DNA from: Brachypterus glaber
Taxonomy: Eukaryota > Arthropoda > Insecta > Coleoptera > Kateretidae
DNA length: 64,000 nucleotides
Direction of reading: 5' to 3'
NCBI GenBank assembly: GCA_958510825.1
Contig: OY294049.1
Location: 33,260,774-33,324,773, forward strand
Positions 10,890 through 21,800 of the stretch are shown piece by piece. Every line of letters begins with the position of its first letter. Positions within the stretch are counted from its first letter, which is position 1. The notes beneath the pieces were generated by a model, which did no database searches, was not told where the DNA came from, and saw only the letters and a list, made by a program, of their open reading frames with translations. Made by a program: the position numbers and the translations under genes.

Positions 10890-11813
10890 TACAGGGTTAT
10901 TCACGGAAGTGGTCCATTAAAAGTTTATGGAGAACCAATAATTTTAAAAATCTGATATTTTGTACTTTGGGCTTTTTGAATAATCGATTAAAAATATTTT
11001 TGGCCTGGGCCACTTCCGGTTGTACCGGAAGTGGCACTTAACTTCGATTTTTTAAATGGAACACTCAATATATTTTTTAATTTTTAAAACTTTCTTTAAA
11101 TTTGATTTATTTTGATGTGTAACACTTTATGTCTATCTCTAGTAGTTTTTGAGTTATTCAAGTTTTTAGCGAAAAATTAGCAAATTCAAGCACCCCTAAA
11201 AAAATAATTTCTACTTTATTTTTTTTAAATTGGAGAAAAGTTGTTTTGTAGTTTACTCAATAATACCCGAATAATCTTAAGCCAAAACAGAACCCAAAAA
11301 TGTATACAGGGTGTCAGAAAGCAGGTCAAATCTAACAAATTTAAAATAGCCATAACTCATTTTTTTTTAAATGGCACCCTATATATTTTTTTATTTAGCT
11401 AAATAAAGAATTAAAATTGCTTTAATTGAATATGAATACGCGTTAATATAAAGTATCGCCAAAATCTCGGTTTGTTTGTAAACAAATAGTAGGTATATTC
11501 AGGCCTAAACAATAACAATAACCAGTAACTGTTATTGTTGTCTCTGTTAGAACAAAGCTGAGCGAATAAGACAGAGGAATGTATATGTTGGCTACGTTTT
11601 TGTCAGTTTTTACGAATGAAATGCCTATTCTAGAGACAAGAGTTATTAGTTCGTTGACTGGATACTGTGTTTTATTGGCTGAAAAGCAAATGCTAAGTTA
11701 GGTTTTTGTCAACAACCGTAACGTCAACATTGTCTGGTTGGCCGCACGTTTGAATTTGCAATATATGGCGACAAACTTGCACCGTGTAAACGATCAAGCA
11801 AGACGAAACAACG
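10890..11813. repeat. Diverged repeat units, no gene
   Basis: Two units about 310 bp apart share TTTTTTAAATGG followed by TATATTTTTT (11051 and 11360), each downstream of an ACAGGGT word (10892, 11306). A CGGAAGTGG word is inverted near 11010-11035. The rest to 11813 is unassigned. Confidence 0.4.
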
Positions 11814-12848
11814 TGCAATGGCGACTTCTCCCGTTAGATTAGACAGGGACAAAAGTTCTACCCAAAAAGGATAGAAGACATAGTAATAGTAGTAATAGTA
11901 ATATTTATTGACCACAAGTGATACATTTAGTACATAATGGTATGTCAGTGATACATTAACCTAAATTAAAAACTTGCTTAAAATTAGAAGTATATTTTAA
12001 AAGCTAAACAAATACGTCTAAATAATCCTAACATATGGCTTGGGTTTTATAGGCCTTTACAGTATAAAAAGCTCTTTCTATCAAATATTTTTTAACAGAT
12101 CTTTTGAAGGCGTTATTGTTGGAAATGCTTCTTATATTTCTTGGTAGTTTATTATACAGATACATACAACTATAGTAAGGCGAATTTTCATAAAGGCTTG
12201 TTTAGGAAGTTGCAAAATTTCGACAAGCCTTGTATGGCTTTTTGTGGAAAATTTTTCAGGATTATTCCTTACAAACATAACACATTTAAATATATAAATA
12301 CACGGCACAGTTAAAATATTTTTATCTTTAAAAATCTTTTGACAACTGGCTCTATAGTACAAGTTAAATATAAGACGAATGAGTCTTTTTTGTGCTACCA
12401 AAACTCTGTCTATACCACTCACACATCCCCAACAAATAATGTTATATGCCATGTGAGGGTAAGCTAGTGAGTAGTATATGCCTAAAATTCCAGCCTCATA
12501 CATACACTCCCACTTCCACCCAACCAAACAAATTCTGTATTTGTTCTTTGTTGAACAAATACAATATTTACTTGGCCGGGCGAAAAGTGTAACTAGAGTA
12601 TTTTTATTAAAGAAATTACTGGCGCCATCTAAATTTTAATAGAATTATCTTATTCTACAGATTCACATTAGCTATGTTCGTTCGTGCCGCTCAGTGCTAC
12701 ACTTTCCGGCCAACCAAATAAATACTGTATTTGTTGTATGAAAAAAAATACAGTATTTATTTGGTTGGCTGGAAAGTGTAGCACAAATGAGATAGAGATA
12801 GGGTAGACGTCTTTTGTTTCATAATTCTAGTTGTAGAGAGCTCCATTG
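11814..12848. mobile_element. CAATGG TIR element, copy 2, interrupted by a retrotransposon
   Basis: The left end CAATGGCGACTTCTCCC and right end CTCCATTG match copies at 4749 and 19520. The right third (12500-12848) is nearly the same as 19590-19928, including GGCGCCATCTAAATTTTA and an inverted pair around CCAACCAAATAAATACTGTA. About 610 bp at 11885-12495 is absent from the 19.5-kb copy and is a retrotransposon insertion. Confidence 0.75.
12028..12490 (-). pseudogene. Non-LTR retrotransposon reverse-transcriptase C-terminus, frameshifted
   Basis: The minus strand encodes the region after the RT catalytic core: SLAYPHMAYNIICWG, then VAQKRLIRLIF, then ILTVPCIYIFKCVMFVRNN. It then shifts frame near 12165 and continues as LYNKLPRNIRSI and KKYLIERAFYTV to a stop at 12028-12030. 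Only the tail is present, as in a 5'-truncated copy. Downstream on the minus strand lies a TATTACTATTAC simple-repeat tail (11885-11910). The insertion interrupts a CAATGG element whose empty counterpart is at 19581-19600. CR1/L2/jockey-type is likely, but the clade is not resolved. Confidence 0.8.
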
Positions 12849-13280
12849 CCCTCTTGCTATATCTTGCAGCAAACTTGGATAGCACCAAACTTGCGTAATG
12901 GCGTCAATATTTTGTAATTCACAATTAAGGAGTTTAAGTTAGTATCATACGCAATTGAACTATAAAGGTTATATCGATTTAATATTTTTGGCACATAGAC
13001 CCTTTAGAACTTACACTCTTTAACGGCGAATGTCCTAATTACTTGGTTCAAATTTTAATATCATGTCACAATAACGAACAGAAATTAATGCTCCAAGTTA
13101 TACATATGAACCTCCGTGTATGTGAATAACTCAGATAAAGTTATAAATTATATCATAAAATAATTAACTTTAATACGGGATTTATCACCAAAGGTATTAG
13201 TTATTTTAAGTAGGTATTATTTTATAAATATATTAATACCTTTAAAATTATTGATGGTGAAAGCTCCAGTGGCGTAGCGT
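12849..13280. other. No gene seen
   Basis: AT-rich sequence between two elements, with no convincing frame or repeat. Confidence 0.45.
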
Positions 13281-14187
13281 TTAACACGTTCGCTGCAGAT
13301 GACGCATACGTGGGTTGGGTCTACTATTGGACCAAAATTTAAACTGGAAACAACATACCAACCAACTCTCAAATTCTCTGTCTAAATCTGTTTTCATATT
13401 CAGAAACTTGGTTAGAATGGTTTCCTTTAATGTACTAAAAACCGCTTGTTATGCCCTTTTTGAGTCTAAAATTAGGTATGGTCTGATAGTTTGGGGTCAT
13501 GCATCTGGCACAGAAAGAATATTTGGTTTGCAGGGGAAAGTGCTTCGCATTATGACGAGTTTAGGGTATCAAGATGGGGTACAACATAAATTTATTGAAT
13601 TAAATATTATGACCGTTCCATGTCTTTATATTTATATATCCATTTTATATGTTAAACAAAACATAAATATGTACCCTCTGCAAGCAAATATTCATGTAAA
13701 AAAATACAAGGTCAAACAACATAGGCTGAAAAGTAGTAAATTTGGGTCAAATTACTACGGACCAAAATTTTTTAATCACCTACCTATTCACATTCAGAAC
13801 CTGTCTTATAAAAAATTTGAGGTAAAAATAAAAAACTTTTTATTACTAAGGGCCTTTTACAGTACAAGAGAATTTCTAGATCTAAAATTAAAATGTGAAG
13901 ATTTTAAATGTATTTGTGAAATTTAATTTATTTAATTTTAAGATTTTAATTACGAATAATAAATGAAATGAAATGAAAATTTGTTGGCTTTAGAGCACTA
14001 TACAAATTGCAACCGGCAGCGAAAGTCTTAAGGAAAATAACTTTTCTATGCATCGTTTTAAAGCTTAAACATTCCTCTACAAAATAAATTAAATGCAGTT
14101 TTCTATCTCTACTGATAAAGCGGAAAATTAATTTTGAACGCGACCACTACATTTTGTACCACTATGCGTCGGCAGCAAACGTGTTAA
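13281..14187. mobile_element. TTAA-flanked TIR element carrying a retrotransposon tail
   Basis: TTAACACGTTCGCTGC at 13281 and GCAGCAAACGTGTTAA ending at 14187 form TIRs that continue for about 30 bp (GACGCATACGTGG against CCACTATGCGTC). TTAA on both sides suggests a piggyBac-type MITE, as an inference. The element is split by the retrotransposon fragment at 13316-13977. Confidence 0.65.
13316..13926 (+). pseudogene. Non-LTR retrotransposon reverse-transcriptase C-terminus
   Basis: The frame encodes the end of an RT: GLLLDQNLNWKQH, ALFESKIRYGLIVWGHASG, VLRIMTSLGY, IMTVPCLYIYISILYVKQN, and ends near FLLLRAFYSTREFLDLKLK. The first 10-12 residues continue directly from the host element, so no natural start exists and the copy is 5'-truncated. 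The stop is followed by a tail of about three ATGAA units (13960-13977). It shares its architecture with the minus-strand fragment at 12028-12490 but is a different lineage. The frame is uninterrupted, which suggests a younger insertion. Confidence 0.85.
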
Positions 14188-14244
14188 ATGGCGGAAAACC
14201 TCGGGAAAACCTTTTTGAAGTATTTAGGGTTACGGTTAGTAAGA

Positions 14245-14292
14245 GTGCCTTAATGTGACGTTTACTGTCAAAAAAACTTCACATTAAGGCAC
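14245..14292. repeat. Small hairpin
   Basis: GTGCCTTAATGTGA and its complement enclose about 20 bp. It lies between the TTAA element and the next TIR element. Confidence 0.6.
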
Positions 14293-14311
14293 CACTTTCA
14301 GTCGAACATTC

Positions 14312-14901
14312 AAGGAGCGTTCGGGTAGGACGATCTTTTAACTCTTTTGACTCCATTACTAACCTCATGTCAATTTTCATAAACGCAAATGACAATGACA
14401 GTTCAGTTACAGCATGGCCTTTGAATGGGATGGGTGTAGCCTTCTTGGCACATTCCAGTGCACCGAATTTGCCATCTTTTATGATGTGCCTTGTGTATTT
14501 TTGTTTTGCCATCTTCTATGATGTGCCTAGAGTATTTTTATATTAATGTATGTACAAGTTAAAGTGAATCATATATTTATGGTTATTAATCGTGTGAACT
14601 GTTGAATTTTAAGTTAATAATAATGGACGTTTGAAGATAATTTTTTTGTGTGTTTTTAATGATAACTTTTTATATTAGCGTGGAAATTACTACAGTAGTA
14701 ATTTATCAGTGATAGTGCGCAAGTCAGGATACATATCCGATTAGTACTTGCGCATTGGAAACCTCATGATTATATAGAGAAACCCTGGTTAATTATTCGG
14801 AAGAAAAAGACCAAATAAATAAAGAGAGACAATGACAGTTGCCGTGAAGTTAGCAAGGGAGTCAAAAGAGTTAAAATATCGTCCTACCCAAACGCTCTTT
14901 C
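14312..14901. mobile_element. Short TIR element
   Basis: Inverted ends of about 45 bp: AAGGAGCGTTCGGGTAGGAC at the left, with TTTTAACTCTTTTGACTCC further in, is complemented at 14857-14901. Inside, GCCATCTTNTATGATGTGCC occurs twice (14470, 14509). No transposase. Confidence 0.7.
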
Positions 14902-15669
14902 AAATGCAACATTGCCATTTAAAGTATTTGGTGTAAATACTATCAAATAATGACGTTGCCTGTTACTTACTCATTACACTTATAAAAAAACTTGGCATTA
15001 CTTAACTTAAAGTCGATGTCCCCATTGAAGACGAACAAAGAGATGCCACCGAAAATAAAAATAAGCCGTGAATATATGTATACATGTGCATTACATTTAT
15101 TGCTTCGCATTGCATAGGACACCTTTCGAGTGGTAAGTATATCGGTCTCAATCTGTCATCTATGACTCTACAATATGCCACCATTCGTTTCGGTCGAAAA
15201 AATCGTTAAGGTTAACGAACAAGGTTAGGTTGATTTTGGAGGTTCTTTTTTTGATAAGCGCTTCAATTAAATTAAAATTGATTACAAAACTAAGAATTAA
15301 TTCCCCAAACACACTATAGCGAGTACCATTACTTTATTTTATTAAAACGAGATTTTTCAATTATGTCTTATATGGGAATTTGTGGTCTAGAATGTTTTTT
15401 TAATAAAATTCCCTGACTTTTCCAGATTTTCCAGATATATTATCATTCTGAAAAAAAGAGGTGTATTTGGGAAAAATTGATTTCTTAGCCAGTGACGGAC
15501 ATGAAATGTTGCGTGTTTTTACCAAAAATTAAAGAAAAATTGTATGGGATAATAACTTCCTATAGGATGCATATATGCATTTGGAACTGAATATTCAATT
15601 TTGCTTTTTGCAGTATTTCGTACATTTCGAGAGAAAAAGCTTACAGGAAAAAATATATATATAACCCTC
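14902..15669. other. No gene seen
   Basis: No convincing coding region. A weak match to the AAACAAGCCGTGAA family lies near 15060 (AATAAGCCGTGAATATATG). Confidence 0.45.
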
Positions 15670-15742
15670 AATGGCCCCTTGTTACCTTTAGGCAACATAC
15701 CCAATAATTGGGTATGTTGCCCAAAGGTAACAAGGGGCCATT
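15670..15742. repeat. Near-perfect 73-bp hairpin
   Basis: 35-bp arms starting AATGGCCCCTTGTTACC enclose 3 bp and differ at one position. The GC-rich arms stand out from the AT-rich flanks. Overlapping frames on both strands are products of the symmetry. Confidence 0.85.
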
Positions 15743-16789
15743 TAATTATGAAATTCAATTTAGACCAATGTATTGGGTTTTGCCAAAAACTTTTTGGTTT
15801 TAAATTTTTCTTTAGCTTGATATTTTTTTATAATTTAATTTTGATGCCGAGCTGTTTCCAATTTGAGTAGTTCAGACTTTATTTTGCTCACGAAGGCCTT
15901 TGGTTTTTTAAATCGAATCACTATTCAAAAGGGCCGTTGTTTTCAAAATTTGGGAAATGAAAAAGAACATATTTTTTAACTTAGAAATGAATCACGGTTT
16001 AATTGCAACAGCGAATAAAAGCTCGTTACACCCTTAAAGATTATTTTAAAAATGAAAGTTTGTTGAATTTACTTGTTTAGTAGTATAAGTACAACAAAAA
16101 GTATGATTTATAACATTCTAACTCCAATAGAATTAATTCGGGCCATAGAGGGATAACATTCCAGAAAACTCCTTGTTACTTCCCTGACTAGCTAAATTTT
16201 CTAACTTTTCCGGGTATTGCGGGTTTTCAGACCGTTGCAGCGCGCTGGTAAAAGCGAAGAGTTTTGTCCACAAATGGACTGTGAACGAAAAAAGAATACG
16301 ATTCTCGGTAAATACGTGGCGAGACTTCTAAGTATGTTGACCAAGCAGACAGGTATCCAACTTTATGGAGAAATGTAAATAAAATACGGAGAAAATGTAT
16401 TTAAATTTCATAATTCACGCTCGGTTTCTAGTGTTTATTTTAAAATTCAAGCCACTTGAATAAATTTACTTTATTGTTAAAAAATTGAGGTGTGATTTAC
16501 ATAAAAAGGGTGTAATGTTGACTGTGGTTAATTAAAACTACAAAGAACATTTCTGTCTTGAATAAGCGGAAGGACTTTTTTCTAATAATTTTGGAAAAAA
16601 ATTAAAATTTATAGGTATAAAACACACAATTCTAACATGCTCTGTTTCTTAAAACCCCGAATGTTTCTGATTACCCCTTTCTCCCCTATGCTAAGCCATG
16701 TATATATTTTGACCTACCCTGTAATTGGGTCCATTAGGACCTGTATGGATTTGTATATTAAATAAATAAATAAATTGGAAACTACACAC
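15743..16789. other. No firm gene; possible remnant near 16215-16375
   Basis: At 16205-16377 two overlapping frames stay open in more GC-rich sequence; one reads ...KSEEFCPQMDCERKKNT and continues to LYGEM and a stop. It is not recognised and is too short to call. At 16755-16776 a TAAATAAATAAAT run follows TTTGTATATT and could be a retrotransposon tail. Confidence 0.3.
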
Positions 16790-16834
16790 ATTTTAAAATA
16801 CTCCTTACAAAATTTGTAAGGAGTATTTTAAAAT
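16790..16834. repeat. Perfect 45-bp palindrome
   Basis: ATTTTAAAATACTCCTTACA starts a 22-bp arm matched exactly around a single central base. Confidence 0.85.
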
Positions 16835-17228
16835 ATTTTTTTATTTTGCGACTTTTATAAGCTCATAATCACACGCATTTTGCGTGTTCTTATAGGCTCA
16901 TAAGAGGTCTCTACTTTATTTCTTTTGGGTTGGCAACAGACAAAAGTCTATCTCTTGACGTTTGCCGTGCAATTGTAAACGTCGCTTTAAAGTTTAATTT
17001 TCTACAAAATTTTGTGTTTAGGTTATGTTTTACCGTGTTAAAATTGTGGCTTGGTTACTTGCAGTGGAAAAGAGAAGAAATTACTATAAAATATATAAAA
17101 ATAATATTCGTTCTTAGAATTTTAAACATGGCTAAAACTGTAATGCCAATTCGAAACAAAAATACCTAAATCAGTCATCAATTTAAATGTAAGTTTTTTA
17201 AAATTTTAGAGCAAAATAGAAAAAATTG

Positions 17229-17355
17229 TATAAAGCACTCGTTTCATAACACGTTTTTAGCGCACTAGTACTTTAGAAAACTCACCGAAGCGGCTCGTTT
17301 TCTAAACTTGTACTCGTGCGCTAAAAACGTATGTTATGAAACTAGTACTTTAATA
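17229..17355. repeat. Hairpin MITE, copy 1
   Basis: Arms contain GTTTCATAACACGTTTTTAG and TAGTACTTTAGAAAA with their complements around a CCGAAGCGG centre. The same structure occurs at 27601-27736, including a GCGCACTAGTAC segment. Confidence 0.75.
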
Positions 17356-17524
17356 TACTATTAATATCTGTAAATCTGTATGAGTATTTAGACGGTTTTT
17401 TATTATAATTTTACAGATAAATTATGGTAAAATTTGAAGTCGGTTAAGAAAAAAACACACATGGTGGTCATTGGTGTGTTTGTATCTCGGTTTGTATTTT
17501 CAGCCTTCCAATTATAATAATAAT

Positions 17525-17643
17525 TATTACTACCCTACAAACATGGGTACGTCGGCCGTCAGATGGCCAACCTTCCGCCGACGCAAATTACGTCGGCTGA
17601 ATATTGGCCGTCGAGCGGCAGTGTTTGTAAGGTAATTAATACA
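17525..17643. repeat. Small GC-rich TIR repeat
   Basis: TACCCTACAAACA near 17531 pairs with TGTTTGTAAGGTA ending at 17635. The interior holds four CGTCGGC/GCCGACG-type words, unlike the AT-rich surroundings. Confidence 0.55.
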
Positions 17644-18191
17644 TTCCCAATTTAATAATGTAATCCATGGAATGTATGTTATTAAATCGTTGCAATTTCA
17701 ACTTGGAACTAAGCACATAGTAAACATAGCGCATTTTTTGCATTTTACAAGTTGTAAAATAAAAAATAAAGTGTAATTTACAACCGAAGTTACATAATAT
17801 ACTTTTTCTACGACCACTTTATTTTTTATATTTTTTTTACTATTATTTCAACTTTTCCTTTCTTCATTCGCATCAATTTTCCCTGGAGTAGATATGGTTT
17901 TATCTTAAAATCAGTATTTTTATAGTGAGTGATTCAGTAAAGACAATTATTACTAATTAATGCATTTCCAAGTGAATAATATATTCCAACTAAGTACAAA
18001 CATAGTAATCACGGCGCTTTTTTGCATTTTAAATCAGAAATGTAGCATGCTGTTTTGTAACAATGCAGATACCGTAGAGATCCCATGGGATTATTATTAA
18101 ATTATTACCATCGGCTTGGTTTCTACGCCATTTTTACTTTTTACATGCACGACATCCTAGATTTAGCTGCGGATAATTTTGTTCTGTGCGC
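17644..18191. other. No gene seen
   Basis: AT-rich. Two diverged direct copies of a segment with ATAATNNATTCCA...AAACATAG and TTTTTTGCATTTTA occur at about 17660-17750 and 17960-18030. Confidence 0.4.
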
Positions 18192-20135
18192 ATACAGGGT
18201 TATTCTTTTAAATGGTACAGTGCATCTAACTTTTGAACGGCATAAGATATCGACTTGAAGTTAGGAACAGACTTACAACATAAAATAAAGTATCTTTGCC
18301 GATAAATTGTATATTAATTAAATTTACAGTAACAGGGGGCGTTGGAGGGCAAAATCTTAAATGGAAAGGGGGGTCGAGTAATACATCATTTAAAAGGTAC
18401 TCAAATTACCTATTCAGACGTATGTTTATTTTTTTATTTTCGATTAAATTGGAATATTTTATTTAGCTTTTAAATTTTGAAAAGCCGGTAATATCGCTGG
18501 TCTACTTCTAATGTGGCGTATCCCACAAATTTTCAAAAATATTTTTTTCATTAGGCTCATAAACCAACTGCGCATGATGTGAAAATATATAGTAATAGTA
18601 AGATTCAGTTAATTCCAAATCAGTTAAATTTTATTTTTATTTTTGATACGCTGTATCAAAATCAGGTGACTTTTTAACTATAACATATAATAACATATAA
18701 TTAACATCAAGGAAGTTACGTTTCGATTTGTTAATAAAAATTTCGAAAATAGTTTTTATTAATTCATTTGGCAAAACATCAGCTCAGTACCTTAAATTAA
18801 CCCTTCGGCACTAAGGTGAAATTTTGGGACAAATTTACTAAGGTGGGGTTTGATAAACCCCAAGAAGTAAATCTATCTAATATTTTTTAGAGTGTTACTT
18901 TATCCTTTTTATAATTTTATAGCATTTTATGGACATATTTAATGTAAATTATTATTATTAAGTATTTATATAGAAAAAACTAAAATGTATAAATTTTTCA
19001 TTTTCTCATTGGTGACTGTCTGGGGTTTAGAAGTAGACCAACGATATATTGCATTCGAATCTACTAATATCTCCGAAACCAAGCAAAATATTAAAATTCT
19101 ACAAGAGAGGTCAATTTAATTCATCATCAGAGCAACTTAAATTTGCACATTTGAACATTTTAATTATTACCACCATACCCCCAACTACCCCAACCCCAAA
19201 ATCTTAAAAAGCAACCACCTTAAATTTATTGGTAAATAACTTTATTTTTCCTTTAATTTAAGGGCATAAAAATAGATTTTCATGTTGGGGTATGGGAGTA
19301 AATTTTATAACCTAAAATTATGCAGATTTAAGGCCTAAGCTTAAGCTTGCATAAGAACATCAGAATGCAATTTTTTAGGATTTTGATAATAGACTTTATT
19401 CGAGAGTTATTAAGGGAGGATTGTCACATTCCATTAATGATTTATTAAAAATTTTAGGCTAAATATAACCCTTGAACATAACCTAAAATCAAAAAATAAA
19501 TAGGTACACTGTTGGATAGACAATGGAGATTTCTCCCGTTAGATTAGACAGGGACAAAAGTTCTACCCAAAAAGGATAGAATACATGCATACACTCCCAC
19601 TTCCACCCAACCAAACAAATTCTGTATTTGTTCTTTGTTGAACAAATACAATATTTACTTGGCCGGGCGAAAAGTGTAACTATATTAAAGAAATTACTGG
19701 CGCCATCTAAATTTTAGTAGAATTATCTTATTCTACAGATTCACATTAGCTATGTTCGTTCGTGCCGATCACTGCTACTCTTTCCGACCAACCAAATAAA
19801 TACTGTATTTGTTGTATGAAAAACAAATAGAGTATTTATTTGGTTGTCTGGAGAGTGTAGCACAAATGAGATAGAGATAGGGTAGACGTCTTTTGTTTCA
19901 TAATTCTAGTTGTAGAGAGCTCCATTGTAAAACCTTTTTGATGATATGCCACACGACCCACCCTTCCATTTAAAAATCTGCCCATTGTCCCCCTAGTACT
20001 ATTTTAAAATATAAAAATGTGTAATTTACATAAAAACAGTTTATATAATGCAATATACCTGTTCAAATTTTAATTTGATATCTTACGCCGTTTAAAAGTT
20101 AGAGGCACTGTACCATTTAAAAGAATACCCTGTAT
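18192..20135. mobile_element. Large TIR element with nested insertion
   Basis: Ends ATACAGGGTTATTCTTTTAA and its approximate complement at 20120-20135. Arms contain AACTTTTGAACGGCATAAGA and, further in, GGTCGNGTRATACATCATTT (18365) mirrored at 19935-19965. That inner segment is shared with 121-1107. A CAATGG element is inserted at 19520-19928. No transposase frame. Confidence 0.65.
19520..19928. mobile_element. CAATGG TIR element, copy 3 (short, uninterrupted)
   Basis: Ends are CAATGGAGATTTCTCCCG and CTCCATTG. It lacks both the retrotransposon of the 11.8-kb copy and the interior of the 4.7-kb copy, so it serves as the empty-site reference at 19581-19600. It sits inside the element at 18192-20135. 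Confidence 0.8.
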
Positions 20136-20260
20136 ACAGGGTGATTCAAAAATAAGTTACATAAAAAATACTGCTGCTAACAAAAAATACTTTCCCTATT
20201 GTTTATACAAAAAAGTTATGTGTTATAAAGAAAGAAGTATTCTCCCTAAACCGTGTCTTA

Positions 20261-20410
20261 AGGGAAAATACTTCGTGACGTAACGCTCTTTTTAAGAATT
20301 TTGACCCCCCATATAAAGCACTTTTTCCTATATTTTCCTATGCCATAAACATAGAAGTAATTCTGGTGTTAAAACCCCCAGGTGCGTTACGTAATACTTA
20401 AACGAACCCT
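20261..20410. mobile_element. Diverged PIF/Harbinger-like MITE
   Basis: Inner end motif GACGTAACGC and its partner GCGTTACGTAATACTT face each other, with AGGGAA and AACCCT at the tips. TTA flanks both sides (20258-20260, 20411-20413). Compare 37276-37418 and 46653-46891. Confidence 0.55.
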
Positions 20411-20486
20411 TTACAAACACGCATAGAAGTCTTTCTTAATATGTATTTTTAGTTTTATATTTTTGCGTTCTAAAATTAAAAATATT

Positions 20487-21078
20487 AAATACTTAAACTC
20501 CGCGCATTATCTATCTGAGTTTAGGGTCATTTGTTTCTTGTTATTTGGTTGGCAGAATATATTTAGTTGTCTTGTTTAAAATTTATTGTCAATCAATACA
20601 TTATTTTGACATTTATAAAAAACTCCAAATAATTTGCTTTAGCAAGAAGAAATAACAAGAAAAGTGCATAAAAAGAAAACTAAAGCATCAATCTATAAAC
20701 ATTTTGTTTAAATGAAGTAATATAATGCAGTGCTCTATAAATTTTTGAAGTAAACACTATAACAGAGAATTTTTTGGTTAAAATAATACTGGTCCGTAAT
20801 TTTATTCAGGTAATGTTAAATTTAAGTTTATAATAGCACTTTATGAATAAAAACTTACTTTTATTATAATTTTGAAAAAAGTTTTACTTTTTAAACAGAT
20901 TTTGTTATTATTTGTAAGAGGTAAAATGACAGTCAATTTAACCTAAATGTTAAAAATTATCAAAAGCACAATGGGCTACAAAAATATTACTAAAAGTCAT
21001 TTTTAAACCACTAATCATAGCTTCCTTGATCCAATTTGTTACTCAGATAGATAATGCGCCGAGTATATACTTTTCTTT
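20487..21078. mobile_element. TIR element without coding capacity
   Basis: CGCGCATTATCTATCTGAGT (20506) is complemented at 21043-21064 (ACTCAGATAGATAATGCGCC), extending into about 35-bp arms. The interior is AT-rich. Confidence 0.6.
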
Positions 21079-21328
21079 TTCCTTTTTTTTTTGACATAAA
21101 ATATATTTTTTTTTACGTTTTTTCATAAAAAAAACAAATTTCTGTCTAAATGATAATCCATTCAACTCACATAAATGAATTTTGAATAAAAAAATTGGAT
21201 ATCAGAAAACCGAAAAATAACTAAGTTCACACCGTGACTTTTTTAGAATTTACAATTTTGGCGAAGGCGTTAGTATACAGTGCGAAAATTAAGTCTGGAA
21301 TCACCCGATTAACTTTTTAGTTAAAAAA

Positions 21329-21545
21329 AAACGCTCAGACAGGTCGATTTTTATTTTTAATTTTCCAAATGTTGGTTTAAAAAAAGTTATCAAAATTTTC
21401 ACCCCTGGCACCCTCCCATAACAACTTTTTTTTTTCAAATAGCATACCTCTTACCTCTTTTTACAAGTTAAAAAAACGGTCAGACAGGTCGATTTTTATT
21501 TTGAATTTTGCAAATTTTGGTTTACACTAAATGTTATCACATATT
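21329..21545 (+). repeat. Two-unit tandem duplication, period about 140 bp
   Basis: A segment containing CAGACAGGTCGATTTTTATT occurs at 21338 and 21478, followed each time by AATTTTNCAAATNTTGGTTT and a CACCC-rich stretch. Confidence 0.65.
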
Positions 21546-21800
21546 TCGCCCGCTTGCACCCGCCCATTCCATTTTTTTTTAATAGCCACCTATTTTTTAT
21601 AAGCTCTCTGCCAAATTAGTCTTTATCATACACCGTTAGAAAGCATATTGAATAAAAGTCCAATGATGTGTCACGAGAGGTAAATTGCTATTTGAAAAAA
21701 AAAAGTTGTGATGAGTTTTGATAACTATTATTACACCAATATTTGAAAAATAAAAAAATATCGACGTCCAAACCGAGACGTAGGTATTAGAAAAAGTTTG

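Noticed and set aside
10395..10904. Longest minus-strand frame after IP6K (169 codons)
   Set aside because: It is Lys/Phe-rich translation of poly-A/poly-T tracts plus a family F repeat fragment; no domain.
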